Source: Galbibacter sp035306585 (lineage in GTDB: Bacteria > Bacteroidota > Bacteroidia > Flavobacteriales > Flavobacteriaceae). Taken from it: DNA of 64,000 nucleotides. The position numbers and the translations under genes were made by a program. The stretch's first letter is position 1, and the number at the start of each line of letters is the position of its first letter. Below are positions 7,937-17,237 of the stretch, in pieces. The notes beneath the pieces are model-generated. The model worked only from the letters and a program-made list of their open reading frames with translations. It did no database searches and was not told where the DNA came from. Location of the stretch: assembly GCF_035306585.1 (NCBI RefSeq), contig NZ_DATGNU010000034.1, positions 27,753 through 91,752 on the forward strand, given 5' to 3'.

Positions 7937-9406
7937 ATGGCAAATTATTTTAATACACTATCACTTAGACAGCAATTAGAACAACTAGGGGTTTGTGAAT
8001 TTATGGATATCTCTGAATTTGCGGATGGTGTAGAGAAACTAAAAGGAAAAAAAGTTGTTATTGTAGGTTGTGGAGCTCAAGGACTTAACCAGGGGTTAAA
8101 TATGAGAGATTCAGGTCTTGATATTTCTTATGCCCTTAGAGAAAGCGCTATAAAAGAAAAACGTCAATCCTATATCAATGCAACCGAGAACGGGTTTAAA
8201 GTTGGAACCTATGAGGAATTAATACCAACTGCTGACCTAGTATGTAACCTAACTCCAGATAAACAACACTCCAATGTAATAAATACCATTGTACCACTTA
8301 TGAAAAAAGGGGCTACATTATCGTATTCACACGGATTCAACATCGTTGAAGAAGGAATGCAGATAAGAAAGGATATCACTGTTATTATGGTGGCTCCTAA
8401 GTGCCCAGGATCAGAGGTTCGTGAAGAGTATAAAAGAGGATTTGGAGTTCCAACGCTTATTGCGGTTCACCCAGAGAATGACCCTGAATCAAAAGGGTTG
8501 GATCAGGCAAAAGCCTATGCAGCGGCAACAGGAGGTCACCGTGCAGGGGTGTTGCGTTCTTCATTTGTTGCCGAGGTCAAATCGGATCTTATGGGGGAAC
8601 AGACTATCCTTTGTGGGCTGTTACAAACTGGATCAATCCTTTGTTTTGACAAAATGGTTGAGAAAGGTATTGAACCTGGATACGCTTCTAAATTAATTCA
8701 GTACGGATGGGAAACAATCACTGAGGCCTTGAAATATGGTGGAATCACTAATATGATGGACCGGTTGTCGAATCCTGCAAAGATTGAAGCCTTCAAACTT
8801 TCTGAAGAATTAAAGGACATTATGAGACCCTTGTTTCAAAAGCATATGGATGACATCATGAGTGGTCATTTCTCCAAAACAATGATGGAGGACTGGGCTA
8901 ACGATGATAAAAATCTACTTACTTGGCGGGCTGAAACAGGAGAAACTGCTTTTGAAAAAACACCTGCTGGATCAGATGCTATTACTGAACAAGAATATTT
9001 TGACAATGCAGTACTAATGGTTGCCTTTGTCAAAAGCGGTGTTGAATTGGCATTTGAAACTATGGTAGAGGCAGGTATTATTGAAGAATCAGCATATTAT
9101 GAATCTTTACACGAAACGCCACTTATTGCCAATACGATAGCCAGAAAGAAACTCTTTGAAATGAATCGAGTGATTTCAGATACTGCGGAATACGGTTGTT
9201 ATTTATTCGATCATGCGTGTAAACCACTTCTTAAAGACTTTATGAAGAAAATTGACACCAATGTTATCGGAAAACCATTTTCTCAAAGCAATGGTGTAGA
9301 CAACAAAGAACTCATTGAGGTCAACGATCAAATACGAAATCATCCAGTTGAAGAAGTAGGAGCCTGGTTACGTACCTCTATGACTGCAATGAAAAAAATC
9401 GTTTAA
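7937..9406 (+). CDS. ilvC: Ketol-acid reductoisomerase, class II (long form)
   Basis: 489 residues, matching the duplicated-domain class II KARI of enterobacteria and Bacteroidota rather than the 330-residue class I form. It converts acetolactate or acetohydroxybutyrate to the dihydroxy acid with NADPH and Mg2+. The Rossmann motif GCGAQGLNQG is at about residues 44-53. Further motifs are PDKQHSNV, SYSHGFNI, MVAPKCPGSEVREEYKRGFGVPTLIAVH, DLMGEQTILCG and the C-terminal repeat with SDTAEYGCYLFDH. The 37-base gap from ilvN and 65-base gap to ilvA keep it in the operon. Confidence 0.97.
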   Translation: MANYFNTLSLRQQLEQLGVCEFMDISEFADGVEKLKGKKVVIVGCGAQGLNQGLNMRDSGLDISYALRESAIKEKRQSYINATENGFKVGTYEELIPTADLVCNLTPDKQHSNVINTIVPLMKKGATLSYSHGFNIVEEGMQIRKDITVIMVAPKCPGSEVREEYKRGFGVPTLIAVHPENDPESKGLDQAKAYAAATGGHRAGVLRSSFVAEVKSDLMGEQTILCGLLQTGSILCFDKMVEKGIEPGYASKLIQYGWETITEALKYGGITNMMDRLSNPAKIEAFKLSEELKDIMRPLFQKHMDDIMSGHFSKTMMEDWANDDKNLLTWRAETGETAFEKTPAGSDAITEQEYFDNAVLMVAFVKSGVELAFETMVEAGIIEESAYYESLHETPLIANTIARKKLFEMNRVISDTAEYGCYLFDHACKPLLKDFMKKIDTNVIGKPFSQSNGVDNKELIEVNDQIRNHPVEEVGAWLRTSMTAMKKIV

Positions 9407-9427
9407 ACAAAATAGTTCTTACTTGTC

Positions 9428-9448
9428 CTTTACGAAAGATCCGTAAAG
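9428..9448 (+). other. Intra-operon hairpin between ilvC and ilvA
   Basis: CTTTACG (9428-9434) and CGTAAAG (9442-9448) form a perfect 7-pair stem with a 7-base loop and no following T run. It may protect the upstream mRNA from 3' decay or tune ilvA expression; only the dyad is directly seen. Confidence 0.35.
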
Positions 9449-9471
9449 AAAAATTGCAAAATATTATTTTT

Positions 9472-10734
9472 ATGCAAACACAAACGGTATACATACCTAA
9501 ATTAGAACACATAAAAGAAGCTGCTGCAACTCTAAAAGGGGTTGCAGCAGTTACTCCTTTAAACTTAAGTCATCGTTATTCAAAACAATACGGTGCAAAA
9601 ATCATGCTTAAGCGTGAAGATTTACAAATGGTACGTTCCTATAAAATAAGGGGGGCATACAATAAAATGAGTTCATTAACGCAACAGCAAAGAGATAACG
9701 GTATTGTATGCGCATCTGCTGGAAATCATTCCCAGGGCGTCGCCTACAGCTGTAAAGCCCTAAAGATTAAAGGAACCATTTTTATGCCTGCTCCAACTCC
9801 TAAACAAAAGATAGAGCAGGTAGCCATGTTTGGGGAGGACTATATTGATATTGTCTTACACGGCGATACCTTTGATGATGCTAATAAAGCCGCAATGGCT
9901 CAATGTAAAGAACTGGGCAAAACCTTTGTTCACCCCTTTGACGACCCCAAGGTTATTGAGGGGCAAGGTACCGTAGGACTTGAAATATTAGAATCTACCG
10001 ATCTTCCAATAGATTATCTTTTTGTTCCCATAGGAGGAGGTGGGCTCGCCTCAGGGGTCATTGGTGTTTTTAATCAACTTTCTCCACAAACTAAAATTAT
10101 CGGTGTTGAGCCTCAGGGTGCCGCATCGATGTCCACTTCTCTGGCCAATAATAAGAATACGGAGTTAGGTAAAATCGATAAATTTGTCGATGGTGCCGCT
10201 GTTCAAAGGGTAGGTGATATGACCTTTGCTATTTGTCAACAACATTTGAGTCAAATGGCCCGTGTAGCAGAAGGAAGAGTTTGTCAAGAAATCCTAGACC
10301 TCTATAACAAGGACGCCATTGTTGTTGAGCCAGCAGGTGCATTAACCTTGGCCGTATTAGATCAGTTTAAGGACCAAATTAAAGGTAAGAATGTGGTCTG
10401 TGTCATTAGTGGAAGTAATAATGATATCACCCGTACTGCTGAAATTAAAGAACGTGCTTTACTCTACGCTAATTTAAAGCATTACTTTATTATTAGATTC
10501 CCACAAAGGGCAGGAGCGTTAAAGGAATTTGTCGCCGAGATCTTAGGACCTAATGATGATATTACTCATTTTCAGTACACAAAAAAGAATGCTAAAGAAA
10601 ATGCCCCTGCAGTAGTGGGCATCGAGCTCAAATCCGAACAAGATTTAGAACCTCTTATCGCTCGAATGAAAAAAAGAAACTTTTTCGGGGAGTATTTAAA
10701 CAACAAACCAGATTTGTTTCAGTATCTTGTATAA
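9472..10734 (+). CDS. ilvA: Threonine deaminase (threonine dehydratase, biosynthetic)
   Basis: 420 residues from the ATG at 9472; an in-frame TTG 18 bases upstream is possible but less likely. It deaminates threonine to 2-oxobutyrate, the committed step to isoleucine. The PLP lysine is K58 in MVRSYKIRGAYNKM, the phosphate-binding loop is PIGGGGLASG, and SGSNNDITR is the C-terminal end of the catalytic domain. Residues ~335-420 are a single ACT-like regulatory domain (HYFIIRFPQRAGALKEF), so this is the short one-ACT form common in Bacteroidota and Firmicutes. Its place in the ilv operon argues for the biosynthetic role. Confidence 0.95.
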   Translation: MQTQTVYIPKLEHIKEAAATLKGVAAVTPLNLSHRYSKQYGAKIMLKREDLQMVRSYKIRGAYNKMSSLTQQQRDNGIVCASAGNHSQGVAYSCKALKIKGTIFMPAPTPKQKIEQVAMFGEDYIDIVLHGDTFDDANKAAMAQCKELGKTFVHPFDDPKVIEGQGTVGLEILESTDLPIDYLFVPIGGGGLASGVIGVFNQLSPQTKIIGVEPQGAASMSTSLANNKNTELGKIDKFVDGAAVQRVGDMTFAICQQHLSQMARVAEGRVCQEILDLYNKDAIVVEPAGALTLAVLDQFKDQIKGKNVVCVISGSNNDITRTAEIKERALLYANLKHYFIIRFPQRAGALKEFVAEILGPNDDITHFQYTKKNAKENAPAVVGIELKSEQDLEPLIARMKKRNFFGEYLNNKPDLFQYLV

Positions 10735-10863
10735 ATTGCAAATTTGTGATTTAAAGTGCTTTTTATTATTAATAATTGAATCTTAAGGTCGTATTTCCGA
10801 ACTTTAGGGCTAAATTATCTATTTCATTAAATTTAAAAGAAAAAATTTACAAAAAAAGAAACT

Positions 10864-12465
10864 ATGGAAACCAAAACCAAAACATTTCAAACAATCCCCG
10901 ACCAATTTCAGGTCAAAGAACCCATAGAGCATAGAACCTACTTATCAAACGGAGTCCTTAAACCTTGGAAAGGAAAAACAACACCTGTTTATTCCACCAT
11001 ATCATCCACTAAAGAATACCAACCAACCCTTTTAGGAAGTATACCTTATATGGGCGAGGAGGAAGCTAACGAAGTGTTAGAATCCGCCGCAAATGCCTAT
11101 GACAAGGGCAAGGGTATTTGGCCAACGATGAAGGTTTCGCAACGCGTAGCTTGCATGGAAAAATTTGCAAAGCAAATGATTACTAAGCGTGATGAAGTTG
11201 TAAAATTACTCATGTGGGAAATCGGTAAAAACTTAGCAGATTCCCAAAAAGAATTTGACAGAACTGTTGAATATATCTATGATACTATTGAGGATTACAA
11301 ACAATTGGATCGCGATTCCGCAAACTTTAAAAAGCGTGATGGCATCTACGCTCATATTCGTAGAGGCCCCCTTGGAATTGTGCTTTGCCTAGGGCCATAT
11401 AACTATCCCTTAAATGAAACTTTTGCCTTGTTAATCCCTGCTATTATGATGGGTAATACGGTAATTTTTAAACCAGCTAAGCACGGGGTATTACTTCTTA
11501 CGCCATTGTTAGAAGCTTTTAGATCTAGCTTTCCAAAAGGTGTAGTAAACATCGTCTTTGGTAGAGGTAGGGAAGTAGCTGCTCCAATTATGAGATCTGG
11601 TAGAGTCGATGTATTAGCCCTTATCGGAAATAGTAAATCTGCTGTGGCACTTCAGGACCAACACCCTCACAAAAACAGATTAAGACTTGTACTAGGTCTA
11701 GAGGCAAAAAATCCAGGAATAATCCTACCTGATGCAGATTTGGATTTAGCCATTAACGAATGCATTGCAGGAACTTTATCCTTTAATGGCCAACGTTGTA
11801 CGGCTTTGAAAGTTCTCTATGTGCACCAGGATGTATTGGAGGAGTTCAATACCCGCTTTGCAAAACGAGTGGACGAATTAAAGTTCGCAAACCCATGGGA
11901 AGAAGGTGCGATTTTAACGCCGCTTCCAGAACCAGATAAGCCCGCTTATATTCAAGGACTTATCGATGATGCCACCTCTAAAGGTGCTAAGGTAATTAAT
12001 GAAAAAGGAGGTCAAACGACGGATAATTATATATTTCCTGCCGTTTTGTATCCTGTCACAAAGGAAATGCGCGTTTTTCAAGAAGAACAATTCGGTCCTG
12101 TTATTCCAATAGTTCCGTTCCATGATATTGATGAACCGATCAACGATATGGCAGATTCTAATTACGGACAACAGGTGAGTTTGTTTGGAACTGATATCAG
12201 TACCCTGGCGCCACTAATTGATAATCTTGTTAACTTGGTGTGCCGTGTAAACCTAAACAGCTCCTGTCAAAGAGGTCCAGACATGTATCCATTTACGGGT
12301 AGAAAAGATTCTGCTGTGGGTACTTTAAGTGTACATGATGCCTTGAGATCATTTTCCATCAGAACCTTTGTTGCTTCAAAGGACAATGCGCACAACAACA
12401 GAATCCTAAACGACTTGCTTGGAAGCAAGGCCTCTAATTTTGTAAGTACCGATTATATCTTGTAA
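10864..12465 (+). CDS. gapN: NADP-dependent glyceraldehyde-3-phosphate dehydrogenase-like aldehyde dehydrogenase
   Basis: 533 residues, ALDH superfamily. The N-terminal region (AYDKGKGIWPTMKVSQRVACMEKFA), GPYNYPLNE, IFKPAKHG, the catalytic Glu in LVLGLEAKNPGI and the catalytic Cys in SFNGQRCTALK all fit the GapN branch, which oxidises glyceraldehyde-3-phosphate directly to 3-phosphoglycerate with NADP. The segment CRVNLNSSCQRGPDMYPFTGRKDSAVGTLS near the C-terminus is also GapN-like. It lies 129 bases after ilvA and probably has its own promoter, though none is clear. A strong bidirectional hairpin follows. Exact substrate is inferred from family resemblance. Confidence 0.8.
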   Translation: METKTKTFQTIPDQFQVKEPIEHRTYLSNGVLKPWKGKTTPVYSTISSTKEYQPTLLGSIPYMGEEEANEVLESAANAYDKGKGIWPTMKVSQRVACMEKFAKQMITKRDEVVKLLMWEIGKNLADSQKEFDRTVEYIYDTIEDYKQLDRDSANFKKRDGIYAHIRRGPLGIVLCLGPYNYPLNETFALLIPAIMMGNTVIFKPAKHGVLLLTPLLEAFRSSFPKGVVNIVFGRGREVAAPIMRSGRVDVLALIGNSKSAVALQDQHPHKNRLRLVLGLEAKNPGIILPDADLDLAINECIAGTLSFNGQRCTALKVLYVHQDVLEEFNTRFAKRVDELKFANPWEEGAILTPLPEPDKPAYIQGLIDDATSKGAKVINEKGGQTTDNYIFPAVLYPVTKEMRVFQEEQFGPVIPIVPFHDIDEPINDMADSNYGQQVSLFGTDISTLAPLIDNLVNLVCRVNLNSSCQRGPDMYPFTGRKDSAVGTLSVHDALRSFSIRTFVASKDNAHNNRILNDLLGSKASNFVSTDYIL

Positions 12466-12478
12466 TTGACATTTTACA

Positions 12479-12516
12479 AACGCTTTGGTCTGCATTAAAG
12501 TACAGGCCGAAGCGTT
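12479..12516 (+). other. Hairpin after gapN
   Basis: The arms AACGCTTTGGTCTG (12479-12492) and CAGGCCGAAGCGTT (12503-12516) pair over 14 positions with two G-U pairs and a 10-base loop. There is no T run, so it is not an intrinsic terminator alone. It stands 10 bases before the long perfect hairpin and may be a processing or stability element. Confidence 0.4.
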
Positions 12517-12526
12517 CCAAAAACAG

Positions 12527-12580
12527 AAAGGCTGTTAAATGTGCACCAATCGATAGAGTGCACATTTAACAGCCTTTATT
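12527..12580. terminator. Long bidirectional terminator between gapN and the thioredoxin gene
   Basis: A perfect 20-base inverted repeat: arms 12527-12546 and 12558-12577, loop of 11 bases. It is followed by ATTT on the + strand and by an interrupted T stretch on the - strand (A-rich 12518-12529). It lies between the convergent gapN and thioredoxin genes and can serve both. Confidence 0.75.
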
Positions 12581-12614
12581 TAAATCTATTATATTATACG
12601 CGGCTTATTTTAAT

Positions 12615-12914
12615 TTAAGCATAGGAGTTTAAAAGATCGATCAAATCCTTCTTACTTAGCAGACCTGATTGCCGCCAAAGATGAGATCCGTTTTTAAAGA
12701 TCATAAAGGTAGGCACTCCCCGAATCTGAAACCTAGCTGCCAATTCTTTATTTTGATCTACGTTAATTTTTATAATATGGATACGATCACCCATGTGATC
12801 TTTCACTTCTTTTAGTATGGGTGCCATGGTTTGACAAGGTCCACACCAATCTGCATGAAAATCAATAAGTACAGGTTTATTAACACTGATAATATCTTTG
12901 AAATTACTTTGCAT
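12615..12914 (-). CDS. Thioredoxin
   Basis: 99 residues from MQSNFKDI. A longer frame to 12959 adds an N-terminus (MITVVFFFKNLK...) that does not fit the family, so the internal ATG is chosen. The redox motif WCGPC lies in LIDFHADWCGPCQTMAPIL, with the cis-proline in RGVPTFMIFKNG. It is cytosolic, with no signal peptide. The conserved Trp and Asp of classical thioredoxins are present (FHADWCGPC). It reduces protein disulfides; the specific partner is unknown. Convergent with gapN. Confidence 0.9.
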   Translation of the reverse strand: MQSNFKDIISVNKPVLIDFHADWCGPCQTMAPILKEVKDHMGDRIHIIKINVDQNKELAARFQIRGVPTFMIFKNGSHLWRQSGLLSKKDLIDLLNSYA

Positions 12915-13028
12915 GAATTTTACTTTTAAATTTTTGAAAAAAAACACCACAGTGATCACAAATTTACCATGAGCTAGTGAAGTTGGTATTTTAGGAATTT
13001 TAAAACGTTCTAAAGAGATCCCTAGACC

Positions 13029-13310
13029 TTAAGCGGTGCGTAGATATTTTCTTTCCATCCAGAAGGTGCCAAAAGGTACTATAGAACAAAACAACATGAT
13101 CCCTAAAGTGGTGTAAGTCCATCCATGCTTTCTTTGAAGTACAACAGCCATAAGAACATACAACACAAATAGAATACCGTGAAGCATTCCAATTACCTGA
13201 TTTGGCTCTGGCATTTCTACCATATATTTCAAGGGCATGGTCACACCAAAAAGCAATAAATAAGAAATTCCTTCAAGGATACTGACTATTCTAAAATTCT
13301 TGATATTCAT
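13029..13310 (-). CDS. DUF3817 small integral membrane protein
   Basis: 93 residues from MNIKNFRIVSILEGISYLLLFG; a longer start at 13358 adds residues not seen in the family. Three hydrophobic segments can be seen (ISYLLLFGVTMPLKY, HGILFVLYVLMAVVL, TLGIMLFCSIVPFGTF), with the family's EGISYL near the start, MLHG in the middle and PFGTFWMERKYL at the end. DUF3817 proteins are widespread in Bacteroidota and Actinobacteria; their function is unknown. Confidence 0.85.
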   Translation of the reverse strand: MNIKNFRIVSILEGISYLLLFGVTMPLKYMVEMPEPNQVIGMLHGILFVLYVLMAVVLQRKHGWTYTTLGIMLFCSIVPFGTFWMERKYLRTA

Positions 13311-13390
13311 GTGAACAATTTTAATGCAAAAATAGTGTTCTACAGGGATTTTGCTCACTTAAAAATTGTTAAAGTGATGTTAGTTTAATT

Positions 13391-13420
13391 AAAAAACGCC
13401 TGACCATAGGACCAGACGCT
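13391..13420 (-). terminator. Intrinsic terminator of the OmpA-type lipoprotein gene
   Basis: Read on the - strand, AGCGTCTGGTC, loop CTAT, GGTCAGGCGTT pairs over 11 positions (several G-U pairs) and continues into six T. It lies about 30 bases beyond the stop of the gene at 13449. On the + strand the same sequence pairs poorly, so it is strand-specific. Confidence 0.7.
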
Positions 13421-13448
13421 TTTTGATTAAAGTGTGTGCTAATTAAAT

Positions 13449-14282
13449 TTACTCATTCGAGGCCATAAGGGCAAAGAACTTGTTGATGTTGGGAAGAAGT
13501 ACAATACGTGTTCTACGATTTTTACTTCTATTCTCTTTAGTGTCATTTCCAACAAGAGGTTGGAATTCCCCACGTCCGGATGCAATCATTTTCTCGGGAG
13601 CAACATTAAACTCATTCTGAAGCTTTCTCACCACTGAAGTAGCTCTTAAAACACTAAGATCCCAGTTATCCTGAACTTTATCATTGTGAATACTTCTAGC
13701 GTCCGTATGACCTTCAACCATTACTTCAATACTGGGCTCCGAATTAATGACATCTGCTAATTTTTGTAAAATGTCATCGGCCTTGTTGTTTACTCTATAA
13801 CTAGCCGTATTGAATAACAATTTATCAGAAATGGAGATCATTACCACAGTCTCATCAATGTTAATTGCAATGTCCTCATCTTCATTCAAATCTGTATTGC
13901 TCATTGATTTCTGAAGATTATGTGTAATGGCTAGGTTCATAGAATCCTTTAGCGTACTTGCTTGGCTAACTAGACTAGGGTCAACGTTGGCAAGCGTTTT
14001 TCTCATTTCTGCCTTCGCATTCTCAGAAATAACAGCAGCATCACCAACGGTGACCATTTTACTATTATTCTCATCGGTTAAGCTGCTTATTTTATTATTG
14101 TATTCATCTACTCTTTCTTGAATAGCAGCAAATTTACCTTCCAACTCCTCATTCTTAACTTGAGTCTTCTGTAGTTGGCTCTTTAATTCACCGTTTTGAT
14201 TTTCTAATGCTACATATTTCTTCTTAGAAACACACGAAGCTAAAAGTGCAACGGTTAATAAAGTTAAAGCTGTTTTTTTCAT
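13449..14282 (-). CDS. OmpA-family peptidoglycan-associated lipoprotein
   Basis: 277 residues. A lipoprotein signal peptide ends at the lipobox LLASC (Cys about residue 17). Residues ~20-75 form a coiled coil (KYVALENQNGELKSQLQKTQ...). The C-terminal ~130 residues are the OmpA/MotB peptidoglycan-binding domain: VMVEGHTDARS, NWDLSVLRATSVVRKL and SGRGEFQPLVGNDTKENRSKNRRTRI carry the Asp and Arg that bind diaminopimelate. It probably tethers the outer membrane to the cell wall. It is followed by its own terminator. The 325-base gap up to the P-ATPase start holds only upstream regions for the two divergent genes; the only clear signal I see there is the + strand -7 box at 14572. Confidence 0.9.
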   Translation of the reverse strand: MKKTALTLLTVALLASCVSKKKYVALENQNGELKSQLQKTQVKNEELEGKFAAIQERVDEYNNKISSLTDENNSKMVTVGDAAVISENAKAEMRKTLANVDPSLVSQASTLKDSMNLAITHNLQKSMSNTDLNEDEDIAINIDETVVMISISDKLLFNTASYRVNNKADDILQKLADVINSEPSIEVMVEGHTDARSIHNDKVQDNWDLSVLRATSVVRKLQNEFNVAPEKMIASGRGEFQPLVGNDTKENRSKNRRTRIVLLPNINKFFALMASNE

Positions 14283-14571
14283 AATCGTCTATTATAAGTT
14301 TTCTGTAATATGTACGCTTAATTTCTTAAAATAGATTATTATCATATGTTAAAAAAAGAGATTTCAGGCATACAAAGGAGTAGTTAATTTATAATGTATC
14401 AGCTTAAATTACTGATTATCAATAATTATTTGAAAGTACTATAGCGCACTACTTTTTTGTCCTTTTTAATCATTTTCCCTTGTCTTAGACAAACATTACA
14501 TTATCTCAACTCGGCTGTTTTTAAAAGCTTTTAGCCCCCATTATGCAATTCCATTGCACATCTATTTGAGA

Positions 14572-14579
14572 TATTTTTG
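14572..14579 (+). promoter_or_regulatory. -7 box of the metal ATPase gene
   Basis: TATTTTTG matches TAnnTTTG exactly. A TTG at 14554-14556 is only 15 bases upstream, shorter than usual. Transcription starting near 14585 would exclude the upstream ATG at 14554 and supports the start at 14608. Confidence 0.4.
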
Positions 14580-14607
14580 CCTTGTTGAGAGTTTAATACC
14601 CGAGATT

Positions 14608-16560
14608 ATGGAAAATCAAAATCAATATAGCGCTGATTGTACTTGCTGTGAGACTTCGTCAGAGTCCCAAGAGCAGCCGAATAATTTAAAGAGTACCACC
14701 GCTAATTTTAAATTATACCTTCCGGACGTGTTTAGTTTTGTCCTCTTAGTAGTTGGTCTAGGATTGGATTATTCAGAAACCAGTTTTTTTACTGGTTGGT
14801 TACCAATAATATGGTATGTAGCGGCCTATCTTCCCGTGGGATTTCCAGTTATTAAACAAGGGATTTTACTGCTGTTAAAAGGAAATTACTTTTCAGAATT
14901 TACACTGATGGCTGTGGCAACCATTGGCGCCTTTGCCATTGGGGAATATCCAGAAGGGGTCGCTGTTATGCTGTTTTATTCCATAGGGGAGTTATTTCAA
15001 GGTGCAGCGGTACGAAAGGCTAAGGGCAATATCAGATCCCTTTTAGATCAGCGATCCTCGATGACAATGGTACACGATGGTACTAAATTTGTTCCTATGA
15101 AACCTGAAGAGGTTAACGTAGGATCTAGCATTCAAGTTAAGGTAGGAGAGAAGCTTTCCCTAGATGGTATTTTAAAATCGGAGTCCGCTAGTATGAATAC
15201 CTCGGCCATCACAGGGGAAAGTGTACCCAAGACTATTAGAAAAGGAGACAAAGTTTATGCCGGGTATATCAACACCGAGCGTGTAATAGAAATGGAGTCC
15301 TCCAAAAAATATCAAGATAGTTCGATCGCTCGAATATTAGAAATGGTGGAACAAGCCAGTGCTAGAAAATCTAAAACAGAATTGTTTATACGTAGATTTG
15401 CCAAGGTTTATACCCCTATTGTATTTTTCGCCGCTATCGCCATAACACTGTTGCCATCCCTTTTTCAGGATAATTATGTGTTCGAAGATTGGTTGTACAG
15501 AGGTCTGATCTTCTTGGTACTTTCTTGCCCTTGTGCTCTTGTAGTGTCTATACCTTTAGGATATTTTGGAGGACTTGGAGCTGCTTCTAGAAATGGACTC
15601 TTATTTAAAGGGGCTTCTTTTCTAGATGCCATCACAAAGGTCAACACTTTGGCTATGGATAAAACGGGAACATTAACCAAAGGGAATTTTAAAATTAAGT
15701 CTATAGAAAGCCCAGTTATGGGGGAATCCCAATTCTTAAACCATATAAAAAGTATAGAGCGTCAGTCCTCGCATCCAATTGCCAAGGCAATCCTGAGTTA
15801 CCCGAGTGATGAATGGACCAGCCAGGTAAGTGATGTAAAAGAAGTACCAGGTCAGGGTTTAATCGGGATTGTAAATGGACAAGAAACCTTGGTCGGGAAT
15901 CTAGAACTTATGATCACACACCAGGTAAAGATCCCGGAAAAGACGAAAAACATTGTCGAAACAGTTGTTTTCATGGCCATAGATGGCACCTATTCGGGTC
16001 ATGTCGTTATCGCAGATCAGCTAAAGGATGATGCAAAAAAAGCGATTGACAAAATAAAAGCAACAGGAATAACTAATTTGATGATTCTCTCTGGGGACAA
16101 GCACAGCATCACCTCAGCACTCGGAAATACTTTAGGGATTTCCAATGTAAAAGGAGGGTTGTTTCCAGAGGATAAGCTAAAAGAGATAAGTAAATTAAAA
16201 GAAGATCCTGGACACATTGTTGCTTTTGTTGGAGATGGTATCAATGACGCTCCTGTATTAGCGATGAGTGATGTTGGTATCGCCATGGGAGGGTTGGGCA
16301 GTGATGTCGCAATTGAAACCGCGGATATCGTGATACAAACAGACCAAATTCACAAAATTGCAACTGCAATACAAATAGGTAAATCTACTCGAAGGATTGT
16401 ATGGCAAAATATTGCTTTAGCCTTTGGTGTTAAGCTCATAGTGCTTCTAATGGGAGCATGGGGAGTAGCTAGTATGTGGGAGGCTGTGTTTGCAGACGTT
16501 GGAGTAGCATTTTTAGCTATTTTAAATGCTGTTCGATTGCAGCGAATGCAGTGGAATTAA
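14608..16560 (+). CDS. Heavy-metal-translocating P-type ATPase (CPC type, Zn/Cd/Pb or related)
   Basis: 650 residues from MENQNQYS, a P1B ATPase of the cytoplasmic membrane. Motifs: TGES in SAITGESVPKT, the ion-binding CPC in LSCPCALVVS, the phosphorylation site DKTGTLTKG, the P1B histidine in RQSSHPIAKAI, and GDGINDAPVLAMSDVGIAMG. The usual ~70-residue N-terminal metal-binding domain is missing. In its place is a short Cys-rich leader with DCTCCE at residues ~9-14, followed by about eight membrane segments. CPC with GDGIND fits Zn2+/Cd2+/Pb2+ exporters (ZntA/CadA-like), but the ion is inferred. The 3' end overlaps the convergent pseudouridine synthase gene by 44 bases. Confidence 0.9.
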   Translation: MENQNQYSADCTCCETSSESQEQPNNLKSTTANFKLYLPDVFSFVLLVVGLGLDYSETSFFTGWLPIIWYVAAYLPVGFPVIKQGILLLLKGNYFSEFTLMAVATIGAFAIGEYPEGVAVMLFYSIGELFQGAAVRKAKGNIRSLLDQRSSMTMVHDGTKFVPMKPEEVNVGSSIQVKVGEKLSLDGILKSESASMNTSAITGESVPKTIRKGDKVYAGYINTERVIEMESSKKYQDSSIARILEMVEQASARKSKTELFIRRFAKVYTPIVFFAAIAITLLPSLFQDNYVFEDWLYRGLIFLVLSCPCALVVSIPLGYFGGLGAASRNGLLFKGASFLDAITKVNTLAMDKTGTLTKGNFKIKSIESPVMGESQFLNHIKSIERQSSHPIAKAILSYPSDEWTSQVSDVKEVPGQGLIGIVNGQETLVGNLELMITHQVKIPEKTKNIVETVVFMAIDGTYSGHVVIADQLKDDAKKAIDKIKATGITNLMILSGDKHSITSALGNTLGISNVKGGLFPEDKLKEISKLKEDPGHIVAFVGDGINDAPVLAMSDVGIAMGGLGSDVAIETADIVIQTDQIHKIATAIQIGKSTRRIVWQNIALAFGVKLIVLLMGAWGVASMWEAVFADVGVAFLAILNAVRLQRMQWN

Positions 16561-17122
16561 GCTCGAGAACTTGGCCTGGTTGCATGGAATCTACGTGGAT
16601 ATCGCCAATGCGCACTCTTATGAGTCGCAAGGTTGGATATCCAACGGCAGCAGTCATTTTTCTGATCTGCCGGAATTTTCCCTCAGTAATGGTGATGCTA
16701 ATCCAAGTAGTAGGACCATGGCGCTGATCTCGTATTTTCTTTTCTCTTTCTGGTAAATTTGGAGTCTCTATGCAGGTGACCTCACAGGGTTGTGTACGGT
16801 ACTTTTCCCCATTTAAACCAATTAAAACTCCGGTGCGAAGATCCGTTATGGCTTTTTCTGTAATTTGACCATCTAACAGAGCGTAGTATTGTTTTTCTAT
16901 TCCACTACGATTAATTTGATCACTAAGCTTACCATCGGTTGTCAGTAGTAAAAGACCTTCTGATTTTTCGTCAAGGCGGCCTATGGGCATCAGACTGGAC
17001 TCAAAATCGTACAATTCTCTTAAGAATCGTTTTTGTCGCAACTGTCGTGAATCATTACTGGTCAGTTGACTTATATAGCCATAAGGCTTAAAAATTTTAA
17101 AATGTTTATGTAAATAACGCAT
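16517..17122 (-). CDS. rluE: RluE/RsuA-type 23S rRNA pseudouridine synthase
   Basis: 201 residues. The catalytic Asp is in MPIGRLDEKSEGLLLLTTDG. Further motifs are EKQYYALLDG, EGKFRQIRKMTAAVGYPTLRLIRVRIG and the C-terminal LEPGQ-like QPGQVLEL. There is no S4 RNA-binding domain at the N-terminus, which fits RluE (23S rRNA U2457 in E. coli numbering) rather than RsuA or RluB. Length matches. It is convergent with the metal ATPase, sharing 44 bases at the 3' ends, and divergent from the serine hydrolase across 115 bases. Confidence 0.85.
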   Translation of the reverse strand: MRYLHKHFKIFKPYGYISQLTSNDSRQLRQKRFLRELYDFESSLMPIGRLDEKSEGLLLLTTDGKLSDQINRSGIEKQYYALLDGQITEKAITDLRTGVLIGLNGEKYRTQPCEVTCIETPNLPEREKKIRDQRHGPTTWISITITEGKFRQIRKMTAAVGYPTLRLIRVRIGDIHVDSMQPGQVLELNSTAFAAIEQHLK

Positions 17123-17237
17123 TGTGGCAAAAGTATTAAAATTAAAAGCGATCCAACATAATAAATTGGGGTATTCACTTTTAAAGAAATAGAAAAACTG
17201 CTTAATTTGTAGTTATTAACTTATAACTAAAATAATC

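Noticed and set aside
9454..9471. TTG start extending ilvA by six residues
   Set aside because: The ATG at 9472 fits the family start and gives a normal untranslated spacer; the added residues are not recognisably conserved.
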